A stretch of DNA of 44,675 bases, taken from NCBI RefSeq assembly GCF_003947455.1, contig NZ_QHJH01000047.1:1-44675 (forward strand). The letters run 5' to 3'. Below the pieces are notes generated by a model. That model was not told where the DNA came from. It saw nothing but the letters and a program-made list of their open reading frames with translations, and searched no databases. Origin of the DNA: Streptomyces sp. WAC 04229 (lineage in GTDB: Bacteria > Actinomycetota > Actinomycetes > Streptomycetales > Streptomycetaceae). Positions 1 to 8,995 of this stretch are shown piece after piece (the first letter of the stretch is position 1; each line of letters begins with the position of its first letter). The position numbers were made by a program, and so were the translations under genes.

Positions 1-1291
1 CCGCTCCCCCTCCGTCGCGCCCCTGGCCCCCTGACGAGGCGGACGCCGACGGCGACGCCGACGTGCTGGGCGTCGGGCTCTCCTTCCCCGGTTTCGACGG
101 GGAGGCCGCGGGGTCGGCCGGCGCCGAGGCGGAGGCCGGGACGGAGGAGGCCGGACCGGCGCCCGCCTCCGCATCCGAGTCGGTGGCATGGGGCAGGAGT
201 TGGACGGCGATGGTGCTCGCGGCGCCGACCACGACCGGGATCACGGCGAACAGGACGCGCGTACGGCGTCGGCGCTCGCGCCGCTCCGGCTCGGCGGCGG
301 CGACGGCGGGCGGCACGACGGGCACCGCGTCAGGCACCGCTTCGGGCACCTCGGCGCGCAGGTCCGCCGCGTCCGGGACCGTCTCGGCGAAGGCGGCGCG
401 CCCGGCCAGTCGTCCGGTGACGGACTCCGGCCACAACGGCGGTGTGAACGGCCCGTGCCGGTCGGTGATGTCGACCAGTTCGGCGGCGGTCGGCCGTCCC
501 TCGTGATCCTTGTCCAGGCAGGCGGCGACCACGTCGGCGAGGTCCGGATCCAGCTCGCGTACGGCGCCGAGGTCGGGTTCCTCGTGCACGATCCGGTAGA
601 GGACGGCGTGCCCGGACTCCTCGCCGAAGGGCGGCCGGCCGGTCGCCGCGTAGGCGAGGACGGAGCCGAGCGCGAACACGTCGACGGCACCGGACGAACT
701 CCCGGCCCCCGACGCCTGTTCGGGCGACATGTAGGCGGGCGTGCCGACCACCATGCCGGTGCGGGTGAGCCGGCTCTGCTCGGCGGCGCGGGCCACCCCG
801 AAGTCGATGAGGGTGAGGCCGTCGAGGGTGAGCATCACGTTGGACGGCTTGAGGTCCCGGTGCACCATGTCCATCGCGTGCACCGCCGCCAGCCCCGATG
901 CGGCCTCGCGGAGCAGCAGCCACAGCGCGTCGGCGGGCAGCGGGCCCCCGTGGACGCCGACCGCCTCGTTCAGGGTGAGCCCCGGGACGTAGGCGGTGGC
1001 GAACCACGGCGGACTGGCGGTGCGGTCGCCCGCGAGGAGCGGCGCGGTCGCCCGTGCGGGTAAGCGCGCGAGGTTGTCCAGCTCGTGTCCGAAGCGGCGC
1101 AGGAAGTCCTTGTCCTCGGCGACGATCGAGGGCAGCAGCTGCTTGACGGCGGCGTACCGCCCGTCGTGGACGCCGAGGTAGACGCGGCCCATGCCGCCCG
1201 CGCCGAGACGTCCGATCAGCGGGATCGGCCCGATCCGCCGCGGGTCCTCGTCCTCCAGTGGCTCGGCACCGCTGCCGTCCAGCTCCAACAC
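1..1291 (-). CDS. Ser/Thr protein kinase (Hanks type), 3' end outside window
   Basis: Membrane-anchored eukaryotic-type Ser/Thr kinase. From GTG at 1291 (GGAG upstream) the visible 430 codons show a glycine loop (RLGAGGMGRVYLG, about residues 28-40), the invariant Lys near residue 50 (AAVK), catalytic loop HRDLKPSN (144-151), DFG (163-165) and GTPAYMSPEQ (183-192). A basic stretch leads into a transmembrane segment at about 355-375, then a Ser/Ala/Pro-rich linker runs off the window edge, so the extracellular sensor part is not seen. It is divergent from the TetR gene at 1491. Substrates cannot be deduced. It belongs to the same group as the two kinases at 6.7-11.1 kb. Confidence 0.93.
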   Translation of the reverse strand, partial: MLELDGSGAEPLEDEDPRRIGPIPLIGRLGAGGMGRVYLGVHDGRYAAVKQLLPSIVAEDKDFLRRFGHELDNLARLPARATAPLLAGDRTASPPWFATAYVPGLTLNEAVGVHGGPLPADALWLLLREAASGLAAVHAMDMVHRDLKPSNVMLTLDGLTLIDFGVARAAEQSRLTRTGMVVGTPAYMSPEQASGAGSSSGAVDVFALGSVLAYAATGRPPFGEESGHAVLYRIVHEEPDLGAVRELDPDLADVVAACLDKDHEGRPTAAELVDITDRHGPFTPPLWPESVTGRLAGRAAFAETVPDAADLRAEVPEAVPDAVPVVPPAVAAAEPERRERRRRTRVLFAVIPVVVGAASTIAVQLLPHATDSDAEAGAGPASSVPASASAPADPAASPSKPGKESPTPSTSASPSASASSGGQGRDGGGA

Positions 1292-1422
1292 GCCTGCCCC
1301 GTCTCCCCGTTGCCCTGCCGACCGCAGACCCGCGGCCCGCCCGCTCCCCTCCTGGATCCGGGCGGACGCGCGCGTCCGACGTGGGACAGTCTGAGCCAGG
1401 AGGACGTAGAATTGGAAGTGCT

Positions 1423-1443
1423 TTCTAGAAAATGATTCTAGAA
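1423..1443. promoter_or_regulatory. Inverted/direct repeat TTCTAGAA-N5-TTCTAGAA, probable TetR operator
   Basis: Two copies of the self-complementary octamer TTCTAGAA (1423-1430 and 1436-1443) are separated by AATGA. This is A/T-rich in a very G/C-rich intergenic region (1292-1490) between the divergent kinase and tetR genes, 47 nt before the tetR start. A -35-like TTGGAA at 1412-1417 precedes it. Binding by the TetR protein encoded at 1491 is inferred from position. Confidence 0.6.
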
Positions 1444-1490
1444 CGGCATCGAGCACCAGCCCCGGCACGGACGACGAGAACGGCCTGACC

Positions 1491-2093
1491 ATGAGCCCCA
1501 AGCAGCACCGCGGTGAGGTCACCTCCGACCGGCTCCTGGAAGCCGCGCTGCGCCTCTACACGGAGTCGGGCGAACAGGGCGTCACCGTCACCGCCGTCAC
1601 CCGGACCAGCGGCGTCAGCCTCGGCAGCCTGTACCACCACTTCGGCAGCCTGGACGGCCTGCTCACGGCCCTCACGGAACGCTGGACGGGCAGGCTGATG
1701 GGGCAGTTGGTCACCGCGCTGATCGCCACGGAGGGCGCACGGGCCGGGATCCGGGCGGTGGTGGAGGCGTACCTCGCCTTCGTCCGCGACCATCCCGGCG
1801 CGGCCCTGCTCCTCCACTCCCCCTACGCCGACGAGCGCATGATGCCGAGGGCCCGGGAGACGCTGGAGGCGCAGGCGCCGCCCGTGTCGGCGTTCGCCGC
1901 GTGGGCCCAGCCGCACATCGCCTCCGGTGAACTGGCCCCGCTGCCCCAGCCCGTGCTGGAGTCCCTGGTCCTGGGCCCGGTCGTGGCCGTCGCCCGCCGC
2001 CACGTCGCCGGCATCCGGGACCTGGACCTGGAGGAGGCGGCACAGGTGCTGCCGGACCGGATCTGGCGCTCGATCAGCGCGGGCGGGGAGTAG
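1491..2093 (+). CDS. TetR/AcrR family transcriptional regulator
   Basis: 200-residue repressor of usual TetR length. The N-terminal helix-turn-helix is seen at about residues 8-55 (RLLEAALRLY ... VTRTSGVSLGSLYHHF), followed by a helical ligand-binding domain. It probably controls its own promoter through the TTCTAGAA repeats just upstream, and possibly the divergent kinase gene or the hydrolase downstream. The ligand is unknown. ATG at 1491 keeps the full DNA-binding domain. Confidence 0.92.
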   Translation: MSPKQHRGEVTSDRLLEAALRLYTESGEQGVTVTAVTRTSGVSLGSLYHHFGSLDGLLTALTERWTGRLMGQLVTALIATEGARAGIRAVVEAYLAFVRDHPGAALLLHSPYADERMMPRARETLEAQAPPVSAFAAWAQPHIASGELAPLPQPVLESLVLGPVVAVARRHVAGIRDLDLEEAAQVLPDRIWRSISAGGE

Positions 2094-2229
2094 GGCGGAC
2101 GGGGAGCAGACGGGGCGGCTTGTCCCCCGGGGGAGCTACACGCAGGTGTCCACCGCGGGGTGACGATCGCGGACGGCCCCGTCCATAGAGTCTTCAGCAG
2201 TCGCCGAGCACGACAGGTCGACGGAGGCG

Positions 2230-2271
2230 GAACCGAGGCCGCCGGAGGCCGAACCGAGGCCGCCCGAGGCC
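2230..2271. repeat. Tandem 21-bp duplication (2 copies, 1 mismatch)
   Basis: Positions 2230-2250 and 2251-2271 are adjacent 21-bp copies differing at one base (GCCGG versus GCCCG). They lie in the non-coding leader between tetR and the hydrolase gene. Probably replication slippage; no function evident. Confidence 0.7.
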
Positions 2272-2339
2272 TACGGACGCCGACGGAGAAACCCCACTCA
2301 CCCGCTGCCCCACCCCCACCATGCCTGCTGGAGGCCCTC

Positions 2340-3248
2340 ATGTTCCGCACCCTCGCCAAGGCCACCGCCGCCATCGCCGTGGTCTGCACCGTCGCCGGTG
2401 CGGGACTCGTCCTCAACGAGGAGTACGCCAAGGCCACCACCGGCACCGCGTCCGAGGCCGCCTCGAAGGGAGCCACCTTCACCGGCACGAAGAAGCTCCG
2501 CGTCGACGGCCACACGGTCAACGTCTCCTGCTCCGGCAAGGCCGACGACGCTGGCCAGCCCTTGGTGGTGCTGATGGCCGGCGGCGGCGAGGGCCTGGAC
2601 AACATGGCCCCCCTCCAGAAGACGGTGAGCGGGACGAACCGCGTCTGCTCCTACGACCGCCTCGGCGAGGGCGCCAGCGACAAGCCCGCCCCGGGCACCC
2701 TGCAGACCATGGACGACACCGGCAGGCTCCTCACCAAGGTCCTCGACCGCCTCGCCGGCGACCGCCCCGTCGTCCTGGCCGGCCACTCCCTCGGCGGCTA
2801 CATCGCCGCCCGCTACACCCCTCACCACACCGACCGCGTCAAGGGCCTCGTCCTCCTCGACGCCACCATCCCCCACCTCACCCGCGACATGAACCGCACC
2901 ATCCCCGCCGACGCCACCGGCATCCCCGCCCAGGTCCGCGCCGGCGCCCTCGCCGTCAACGAGGGCCAGAACCCGGAGCAGTTCGTCATCGCCGACGGCC
3001 GGGTCCGCTCCGCGGGCCGCATCCCGGTCGAGATCCTCAAGCACGAGTCCCAGTACGCCGAGGTCCCCCAGTACGGCCCCGCCCTGGAGCGCATGTGGGC
3101 CGAGGGCCAGCACGAATGGCGCGCCCTCTCCACCCGCAGCCACCTCACCACCGCCAAGGGCACCGGCCACTACATCCACACCGACCGCCCCGACCTCGCC
3201 CTCAAGGCCATCAAGAAGGTCACCCGCCGGGCAGCGCATCAGCGCTGA
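2340..3248 (+). CDS. Secreted/anchored alpha/beta hydrolase
   Basis: 302-residue alpha/beta-hydrolase fold protein. Start ATG 2340 is chosen over an upstream in-frame start at 2160 because GGAGG lies 5-6 nt before it and the protein then begins with a signal-type segment (basic MFRTLAK, then a hydrophobic stretch to about residue 26). The nucleophile elbow is GHSLGG (Ser150). The acid is probably Asp in LLLDATIP and the base His in GTGHYIHTD near the C-terminus. Substrate unknown; esterase or lactonase-like chemistry is typical of the family. A strong hairpin at 3261-3295 ends the unit. Confidence 0.88.
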   Translation: MFRTLAKATAAIAVVCTVAGAGLVLNEEYAKATTGTASEAASKGATFTGTKKLRVDGHTVNVSCSGKADDAGQPLVVLMAGGGEGLDNMAPLQKTVSGTNRVCSYDRLGEGASDKPAPGTLQTMDDTGRLLTKVLDRLAGDRPVVLAGHSLGGYIAARYTPHHTDRVKGLVLLDATIPHLTRDMNRTIPADATGIPAQVRAGALAVNEGQNPEQFVIADGRVRSAGRIPVEILKHESQYAEVPQYGPALERMWAEGQHEWRALSTRSHLTTAKGTGHYIHTDRPDLALKAIKKVTRRAAHQR

Positions 3249-3260
3249 CCCTCAGACCGG

Positions 3261-3295
3261 CCCCGGGCCGTGGCCTCCCCTGCCACGGCCCGGGG
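3261..3295. terminator. Bidirectional terminator hairpin
   Basis: Perfect 13-bp stem (3261-3273 with 3283-3295) and a 9-nt loop between the convergent hydrolase and Rpn-like genes. It is suited to stop transcription from both sides. Confidence 0.8.
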
Positions 3296-3309
3296 TCTTC
3301 GGCGTCGGG

Positions 3310-4206
3310 TCACTCGTCCTCGAAGACCGCCTCGGCGCTGGGTGCGGTGACGGCGCGGGCGAGCCAGTGGCGGAGGATGTCGGGATCAGCGCACTCGGTG
3401 ATGCGGACGCGGACGTGGTCGGGGACCTCGAGGCCACGCTGCTCGAGGACCAGCAGGACATCCTCGGCACCACGCTGCGCCCGGCCCTGTTCGAGGCCCT
3501 GTGCACGACCTTCGTCGCGGAGTTCCTCGGAGATGTAGGACTTGTAGAAGGAGAGGTCCGCGGCCACCAGGTTCCTCCAGAGGTGCTTGGCCGGGCGGTT
3601 GCCCAGTCCATGGGCGGTGAATTCGACGATGGGGTCCGCGACGTCCTGGGGCGCGTCCCGCAATGCGGTGGACAGGGCCTTCAGTATCGCATTGACGACC
3701 GGTTCCGCAGCGTGCGTGATGGCCGACAGGCTGGCCAGCACGAGGTCGGCGCGGGCCTCGTCAGGGTCAGTGATCACTGGCATGTTGTGCGGGCCGGCGA
3801 CCAGGGGGCGCAGGGTGAGGGTGGGTAGCTGGTCCGGTCCGCTGCATACCGGTTGCTGGGCCCATTTCGCGGTGCCGTGGTCCTGACAGACTACGAGGAG
3901 TGCCGTGGGCAGCCGGTACTTCGTCCACAGGTACGAGACGTAGTAAGCCCAGCTCGCGGGCTTGTCCGGGTCCTTCTTGCCCGGGGCCTCGACGGCCAGG
4001 AGGAAGGCGCCCTGCTCTGCCGTCTCGAAGCGCAGGAGCGTGTCCACGCGGCGTTCGACGGGACTGGCCTCGGTGAGGTCGGTCGGGAGAGCGGTCGCTC
4101 CGATGGGCCTGGGGATGTCGACCCCGAGGAACCGCGAGACGCGACTGAAGAGCCCGGGGTCGTGCTGGAAGATGCGGTGCATCGCCTCGTGGGGCGGGCT
4201 GACCAT
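3310..4206 (-). CDS. Rpn-like PD-(D/E)XK domain protein (putative transposase-type nuclease)
   Basis: 298-residue member of a protein set very common in Streptomyces, usually annotated hypothetical or Rpn-type recombination-promoting nuclease. A PD-(D/E)XK-like core is visible: Asp55 in VDTLLRFE, then Glu73 and Lys77 in AVEAPGKKDPDKP, followed by a conserved helical part (SWAYYVSYL, RPLVAGPHNMPVITDP). The C-terminus has a charged EGR/EQG-rich linker and a small terminal domain. ATG 4206 has AAGGA five nt upstream; a longer in-frame start at 4407 has a low-quality Ala/Thr-rich extension. Nuclease activity is a family inference. Confidence 0.8.
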   Translation of the reverse strand: MVSPPHEAMHRIFQHDPGLFSRVSRFLGVDIPRPIGATALPTDLTEASPVERRVDTLLRFETAEQGAFLLAVEAPGKKDPDKPASWAYYVSYLWTKYRLPTALLVVCQDHGTAKWAQQPVCSGPDQLPTLTLRPLVAGPHNMPVITDPDEARADLVLASLSAITHAAEPVVNAILKALSTALRDAPQDVADPIVEFTAHGLGNRPAKHLWRNLVAADLSFYKSYISEELRDEGRAQGLEQGRAQRGAEDVLLVLEQRGLEVPDHVRVRITECADPDILRHWLARAVTAPSAEAVFEDE

Positions 4207-4498
4207 GGGATTCCTTGGTGGTTCTGGGGTGCAGGGCAGCAGCTGTCCGGCAGCCGCGGCGGTGGCTTTCCGTGTCGGGGCGGTCCCGTAAGCCGCGGTC
4301 GCAGCGGTCGCAGTTCCGGAGCGCGTGTCGAGCGGGGCCCGGCCGACATATGCCAGCGGTTGTTGCCCTGCGCGTAAGGGAGTTGAAGGCTCCGACATCC
4401 GGCTCACCCGACGATGTTCACCCAGGCGAGTGAGTCGACGTCGTGGGCGGGAGGGGCGAGAGCTCGGTGAGGTTCTTCTTCCCCATCGTTTCCGGGAG

Positions 4499-5131
4499 TT
4501 ACCGCCAGCCGGACGCCTGACGACCCGGCAGCCGGGTGCCGACGATCACCGCGAGGTCCGGGGCGAGGCGGAGTTCGGTGGAGCGCAGGGCGGGGTGGTC
4601 GAGCCAGTGCAGGCGGGGGTGGTCTGGGGCGCCGTCGAAGAGGGGTGGCCAGGTGGTGGCCGGGGTGAAGTCGTCGACCACCAGCGTGCCCCCGGGGGTG
4701 AGGAGCCGGGAGGGGTCGGCCGCGTCGTCCCCCTTGGCCTGGCCGCCGCCGTCGAGCACGAGCAGGTCGTACGGGCCGTGTTCCTCGACGCGCCGCCAGT
4801 CGCCGTGCAGGATCTCGACCCGGGGGTGGTCCCGGAAGACGGACGCGGCGACGCCGGCCCGCTCCGGGTCGCGTTCGACGCTGAGCAGCCGGACACCCGG
4901 GCGGGCGCCGGAGGCCAGCCACGCCAGGCCCACGCCGCAGCCCGTGCCCGTCTCCGCGATGGCCTGCGGTGCGCCCGCCGCCAGCAGGTGGAGGAGGCGC
5001 CCCTGTTCCGGTCGGCAGGAGAAGGCGAAGCCGTGGGCTCGGGCCGCCGCCACGGCGCGGGCGACCAGTGCCGGCAGGGTGGGGTCGTCGCCCCGGTAGG
5101 CGTCCGTCCCCTGAAGTGACATGTCCCGCAT
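4499..5131 (-). CDS. Class I SAM-dependent O-methyltransferase-like protein
   Basis: 210-residue Rossmann methyltransferase, COMT-like in length. The SAM-binding motif I is ETGTGCGVGLAWLAS, an acidic motif follows (LLSVERDPERA) and LLVLDGGG is the post-II strand. ATG 5131 is preferred to ATG 5122 because GGTGAGG lies at good distance before it. The 292-nt gap to the Rpn-like gene (4207-4498) holds no gene I can support. It is divergent from the condensation gene (138-nt gap). Acceptor unknown. Confidence 0.82.
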   Translation of the reverse strand: MRDMSLQGTDAYRGDDPTLPALVARAVAAARAHGFAFSCRPEQGRLLHLLAAGAPQAIAETGTGCGVGLAWLASGARPGVRLLSVERDPERAGVAASVFRDHPRVEILHGDWRRVEEHGPYDLLVLDGGGQAKGDDAADPSRLLTPGGTLVVDDFTPATTWPPLFDGAPDHPRLHWLDHPALRSTELRLAPDLAVIVGTRLPGRQASGWR

Positions 5132-5269
5132 TATGACCTCACCCTGGCTGCCGTACCGCCGTTCGAAAGGCCATCCGTTCCGTTGAACCGTGGCGACACG
5201 GCCGGTGTGCGGTCGTAAAAACGGCATTCCCTTGGTCGGGTCTGTTACATCTGCGAACGGAGACCCCTC

Positions 5270-6694
5270 GTGCGAATGACCGACATCCACCGCTGCGAGA
5301 TCCGGCCCGGGCGCCTCGTCGAGTGGACGCTCAGTGCCAGGACGCTCGACCTCGCGGCGGCGCTGCCCGAGGACGCGCGACCACCCGCCTATATCCAGGA
5401 GTCGCACATCCGCACGGCCCGGTCGGTGCGCGAGGACGGGCTGTTCGTGCCGACCTGGCTCGGCACCGCCTTCGACATCCCCGGCCCGGTCGACCTCGAC
5501 GTGCTCCAGGAGGCGCTGCGCGCCTGGACCCTGCGGCACGAGACCCTGCGCAGCGGTTTCCGGTGGGGCGGCGAGAGCGGTGACGACATGCGGCGGTTCA
5601 CCCTCGACGCTGACTCCGTGTCCCTGCACCGCGAGGACGTCGGCGACTTCCCGGACGCGACCGTCCTCGCCCGCCACCTCCAGGACCGCTTCGACCGGGT
5701 CGCGGACGCGCTGCGCTGGCCCAACCTCATCTATACGGCGGTCGTCCGCGAGGACGGCGTCAGCGTCTACATGGCCTTCGACCACAGCAACGTCGACGCG
5801 TACTCGATCTACCGGATCCCCGCCGAGGTGGGCGAGTTGTACGCGGCCGGCGTCGCGGGCCGGACCGTGCCGCGGTCCCGCGTCGGCTCCTACGTCGACT
5901 TCTGCGAGGCCGAGCGGGCCGACGCGGACCGGATCGACGGCACCCACGACATCGTCGCCCGCTGGCGGGAGTTCATCCGGCGGTGCGACGGTCGGCTGCC
6001 GTCCTTCCCCGTCGACCTCGGGGTCGAGCCGGGCGCCGCCCTGCCCGAACAGCACATGCTGCGCGAGCCGTTGGTGGACGCGGAGGACGCCGCCGCCTTC
6101 GAGGCGTACTGCCGCCCGTACGGCGGCAGCCTGGTCGGTGTGCTCGCCGCGACCGCCCTGATCGTCCACGAGATCGGCGGCGAGCCGGTCTACCGCACCG
6201 TCGTCCCCTTCCACACCCGCTCCCGGTCCCAGTGGTCGGAGTCCGTCGGCTGGTACGTGGGCGGCGCCCCGATCGAGGTCCCGGTGGACCGGGCCCACGA
6301 CTTCCCGAGCGCCCTGCGCACCGTACGCGCCGAACTCCAGGCCAACCGGCGGCTGTCCCGCATGCCGATCGACCGGGTGCTGCGCCTGCTCGGCACGGAC
6401 TTCCGGCCGACCTCGCCCGACCTGTACTCGATCGTCTCGTACGTCGACGCCCGCGACGTCCCCGGCGCCGGCCACTGGCCGGACCAGTCGGCGTACGCCC
6501 TGCTCCGGGTCTCGTACGGCGACCAGGTGTGCGCGTGGGTCACCCGGCTCCCCGAGGGCCTCTGGTTCGCCAGCCGCTATCCGGACACCGACGTGGCGCA
6601 CAAGAACCTGCGGCTGTACGTCGAACGCCTGCGGGACGTCATCTCGGGCGTGGCCCGCTCGGGCCCGGTACCGAGGGCCCCTAGCCGCGGGTGA
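5270..6694 (+). CDS. Stand-alone condensation-domain protein
   Basis: 474-residue protein with the fold of an NRPS condensation domain (CoA-dependent acyltransferase superfamily), not fused to any carrier or adenylation domain. The active-site motif is DHSNVDA at residues 171-177: the second His and the Asp of HHxxxDG are kept, the first His is Asp and the last Gly is Ala, which fits the looser HxxxD of stand-alone acyltransferases. GTG 5270 has GGAG seven nt upstream; ATG 5276 would be too far. It overlaps the kinase gene end by 14 nt tail to tail. Role unknown: ester or amide formation on a diffusible substrate is possible. Confidence 0.8.
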   Translation: MRMTDIHRCEIRPGRLVEWTLSARTLDLAAALPEDARPPAYIQESHIRTARSVREDGLFVPTWLGTAFDIPGPVDLDVLQEALRAWTLRHETLRSGFRWGGESGDDMRRFTLDADSVSLHREDVGDFPDATVLARHLQDRFDRVADALRWPNLIYTAVVREDGVSVYMAFDHSNVDAYSIYRIPAEVGELYAAGVAGRTVPRSRVGSYVDFCEAERADADRIDGTHDIVARWREFIRRCDGRLPSFPVDLGVEPGAALPEQHMLREPLVDAEDAAAFEAYCRPYGGSLVGVLAATALIVHEIGGEPVYRTVVPFHTRSRSQWSESVGWYVGGAPIEVPVDRAHDFPSALRTVRAELQANRRLSRMPIDRVLRLLGTDFRPTSPDLYSIVSYVDARDVPGAGHWPDQSAYALLRVSYGDQVCAWVTRLPEGLWFASRYPDTDVAHKNLRLYVERLRDVISGVARSGPVPRAPSRG

Positions 6695-8948
6695 GGGAGA
6701 CCCGCCCCGCGTGCAGGCGTCCGTCGCCGCCGTCGAAGTACACCCGGTCTCCGGCCACGGCTGCGTCGGGGTTGCCGGTCGACAGACGCGTCTCGGCCCG
6801 GGACTCGCCGGTGCGTACGTCGGCGGCGTGCAGCGTGCCCGTTTCCTCGCTGAAGAGCACCGAGCCGTCCAGCAGGCCGTGCAGCTCCGGTTCGCCGTCG
6901 GTGTGCGCGGTCCAGAGCGGTCTGCCGGAGCCGGCGGCGACCGCGTGCACGTCCCCGGGGCCGCTGGTTCCGGTGCCGTCGCCGGTGCCGCCGAGGACCA
7001 CGCCGTCGGCGACGACGATCGGTTCCAGCCACTCGGCGGTCTGCAGGTCCGGTGCGTAGGTCCACCGCCGGGTGCCGCGGCGGGCATCGACGGCGTGCAG
7101 GTCGCCGCGGCTGTCGCCGGCGTAGACCGTGCCCCCCGACACCTTGACCGCCGTCACGTCGCTGCCGTACTCCTCCTGCACGGGGTAGCGCCATCGCTGC
7201 TCACCGGTGTCCGCGTCCAGGGCGTAGGGGTAGCTGCCCTCCCTGTCCCACATCCCGCCGTAGAGCATCCCGTCCGCCACCGCGAGCGCGTCGGAGAGGC
7301 CGTACTGGACCGGCCTGGTCCACTTCAGCCGCCCGGTGGCCGCGTCCAGCGCGGACACGGCGTACGCGGCGTAGTCGTCGGAACCCTCGGGCAGGTCGTA
7401 CATGGTGTTCACGTACACGGTCCCGCCGGTCACGACGACACGCAGGTACACGCTCCACGTCGTGCCGGGCGGCGCGTGTGCCTCCGCGTCCACGCTCCAG
7501 ACACGCTTGCCGCTGTGCAGAGCGATGCCATGGATCGTGCCGCTTCCCCGGCCGGAGGCCACCACCAGGCCGTCGTGCACGCCCTCGAAGTTCAACGCGT
7601 CCGGATCGTCGTACGTCCACACGGCATCTCCGCTGCCGGCGTCGAGCGCGTGCAGCCGGCCGTCCTGGCTGCGGCCGACCACCTTGTCGTCGGCGGCCAC
7701 CGACTGCCAGAGGTCCACGTCGGACGGCCACAGTTCACGCACCGACAGCTGTCTCGCAGCGGCCGTCGGCCCGGCCGGACTCCCGGCGTCGCCGCCCCCA
7801 CCCGACGGGCCGGAGAGGACACGGGGCAGGAGCAGGCCGGCGGCGAGCGCCAGCACGACGAGCGTGCCCGCGCCGGCCAGCACCGCCGTACGCCGCCGCC
7901 GGACCACTCCGCGCAGCCTGGCGGCGTACGAGGGCCGGGCGGGCGGTACGCCGAGCCGTGCCGTGGCGACGGCGGTCGGCGGCGCGCCCACGGTGACCGT
8001 CGGCAGCTCAGGGTCCGCCGTGACCGTGGTGGGCTCTTCCTCCGGCAGCACGTCCGCGCGCAGCGTGGCGACGTCCGCGGCGACCGCCGGGGGCAGCCAC
8101 CCGGCCGCGGAGAACGTGCCGCGGATTCCGTCGGGCGCCTCCCACCGGCCGAGTTCCGCGAGCAGGTCCGGCACCTCGGGCCGCCGACGCGGGTCCTTGG
8201 CCAGACACCGGGCGGCCACGTCGGCCAGTTCGGGCGGGAGGCCCGTCAGGTCCGGGTCCTCGTGGACGACGCGGTAGTTGACGTTGAACGGCAGTCCTCC
8301 GCCGAACGGCCCGCTCCCCGTCGCCGCGAACACCAGCAGCGCGCCCAGCGCGAACACGTCACCCGCGGCCCCCGCCTCACCTCCGACCAGTTGCTCGGGC
8401 GGGAGGTAGCCGGGGCTGCCGACCACGGCTCCGGTGGTGGTCAGCCTGGTGTCGTCGGCGGCCACCGAGATCCCGAAGTCGATCACCCGGGGGCCGTCCG
8501 GTGCCAGCAGCACGTTGGACGGCTTCAGGTCCCGGTGCACCACGCCGGCGTGGTGGATCGCCGCCAGCGCCTCCGCAAGCCCGGCCCCCAGGGCCCGTAC
8601 GGACGGCTCGGGCCAGGGGCCGTGCGCGGCGACCGCCCTGCCCAGCGGGACGCCGGGCACGTAGCCGGTGGCGAGCCACGGCAGGTCCCCGTCCGGGTCC
8701 GCGTCGGCCACGGGCGCGGTGAAGGGCCCCCTCACCCGCCGTGCCGCCGCGACCTCCCGCCCGAAGCGCCGCCGGAAGGCGGGGTCCTCGGCCAGTTCCT
8801 CGTGCACCACCTTCACGGCGGTCGCCCGGCCGCCCGGGGATCTGGCCAGGTACACCCGGCCCATCCCGCCCGAGCCGAGCCGTGCCGCGATCCGGTACGG
8901 GCCGACCCGTTCGGGATCCCCCGCCTCCAGCGGTGTGAACGCCTGCAC
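6681..8948 (-). CDS. Ser/Thr protein kinase with C-terminal PQQ-type beta-propeller
   Basis: 755-residue transmembrane kinase. Cytoplasmic domain: glycine loop RLGSGGMGRVYLA (23-35), Lys46, HRDLKPSN (138-145), DFG (157-159), GSPGYLPPEQ (177-186). One transmembrane helix lies at about 354-376. The outside part, about 405-750, has repeated strand signatures such as VYAGDSRGDLHAVDA and ALDADTGEQRWRYP, typical of PQQ/quinoprotein-like propellers, probably a ligand-sensing module. It lies 47 nt downstream of a paralogous kinase gene and may be co-transcribed with it. Ligand and targets unknown. Confidence 0.93.
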   Translation of the reverse strand: MQAFTPLEAGDPERVGPYRIAARLGSGGMGRVYLARSPGGRATAVKVVHEELAEDPAFRRRFGREVAAARRVRGPFTAPVADADPDGDLPWLATGYVPGVPLGRAVAAHGPWPEPSVRALGAGLAEALAAIHHAGVVHRDLKPSNVLLAPDGPRVIDFGISVAADDTRLTTTGAVVGSPGYLPPEQLVGGEAGAAGDVFALGALLVFAATGSGPFGGGLPFNVNYRVVHEDPDLTGLPPELADVAARCLAKDPRRRPEVPDLLAELGRWEAPDGIRGTFSAAGWLPPAVAADVATLRADVLPEEEPTTVTADPELPTVTVGAPPTAVATARLGVPPARPSYAARLRGVVRRRRTAVLAGAGTLVVLALAAGLLLPRVLSGPSGGGGDAGSPAGPTAAARQLSVRELWPSDVDLWQSVAADDKVVGRSQDGRLHALDAGSGDAVWTYDDPDALNFEGVHDGLVVASGRGSGTIHGIALHSGKRVWSVDAEAHAPPGTTWSVYLRVVVTGGTVYVNTMYDLPEGSDDYAAYAVSALDAATGRLKWTRPVQYGLSDALAVADGMLYGGMWDREGSYPYALDADTGEQRWRYPVQEEYGSDVTAVKVSGGTVYAGDSRGDLHAVDARRGTRRWTYAPDLQTAEWLEPIVVADGVVLGGTGDGTGTSGPGDVHAVAAGSGRPLWTAHTDGEPELHGLLDGSVLFSEETGTLHAADVRTGESRAETRLSTGNPDAAVAGDRVYFDGGDGRLHAGRVSLTRG

Positions 8949-8995
8949 TCCGCCCCCTCCTCACCCGTCGCCGTCCAGGACCTGTGCGGTGCCGG

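Noticed and set aside
4499..7087. 862-codon minus-strand frame extending the methyltransferase upstream
   Set aside because: It would run through the promoter gap and antisense to the condensation gene. Family length and the GGTGAGG site place the start at 5131.
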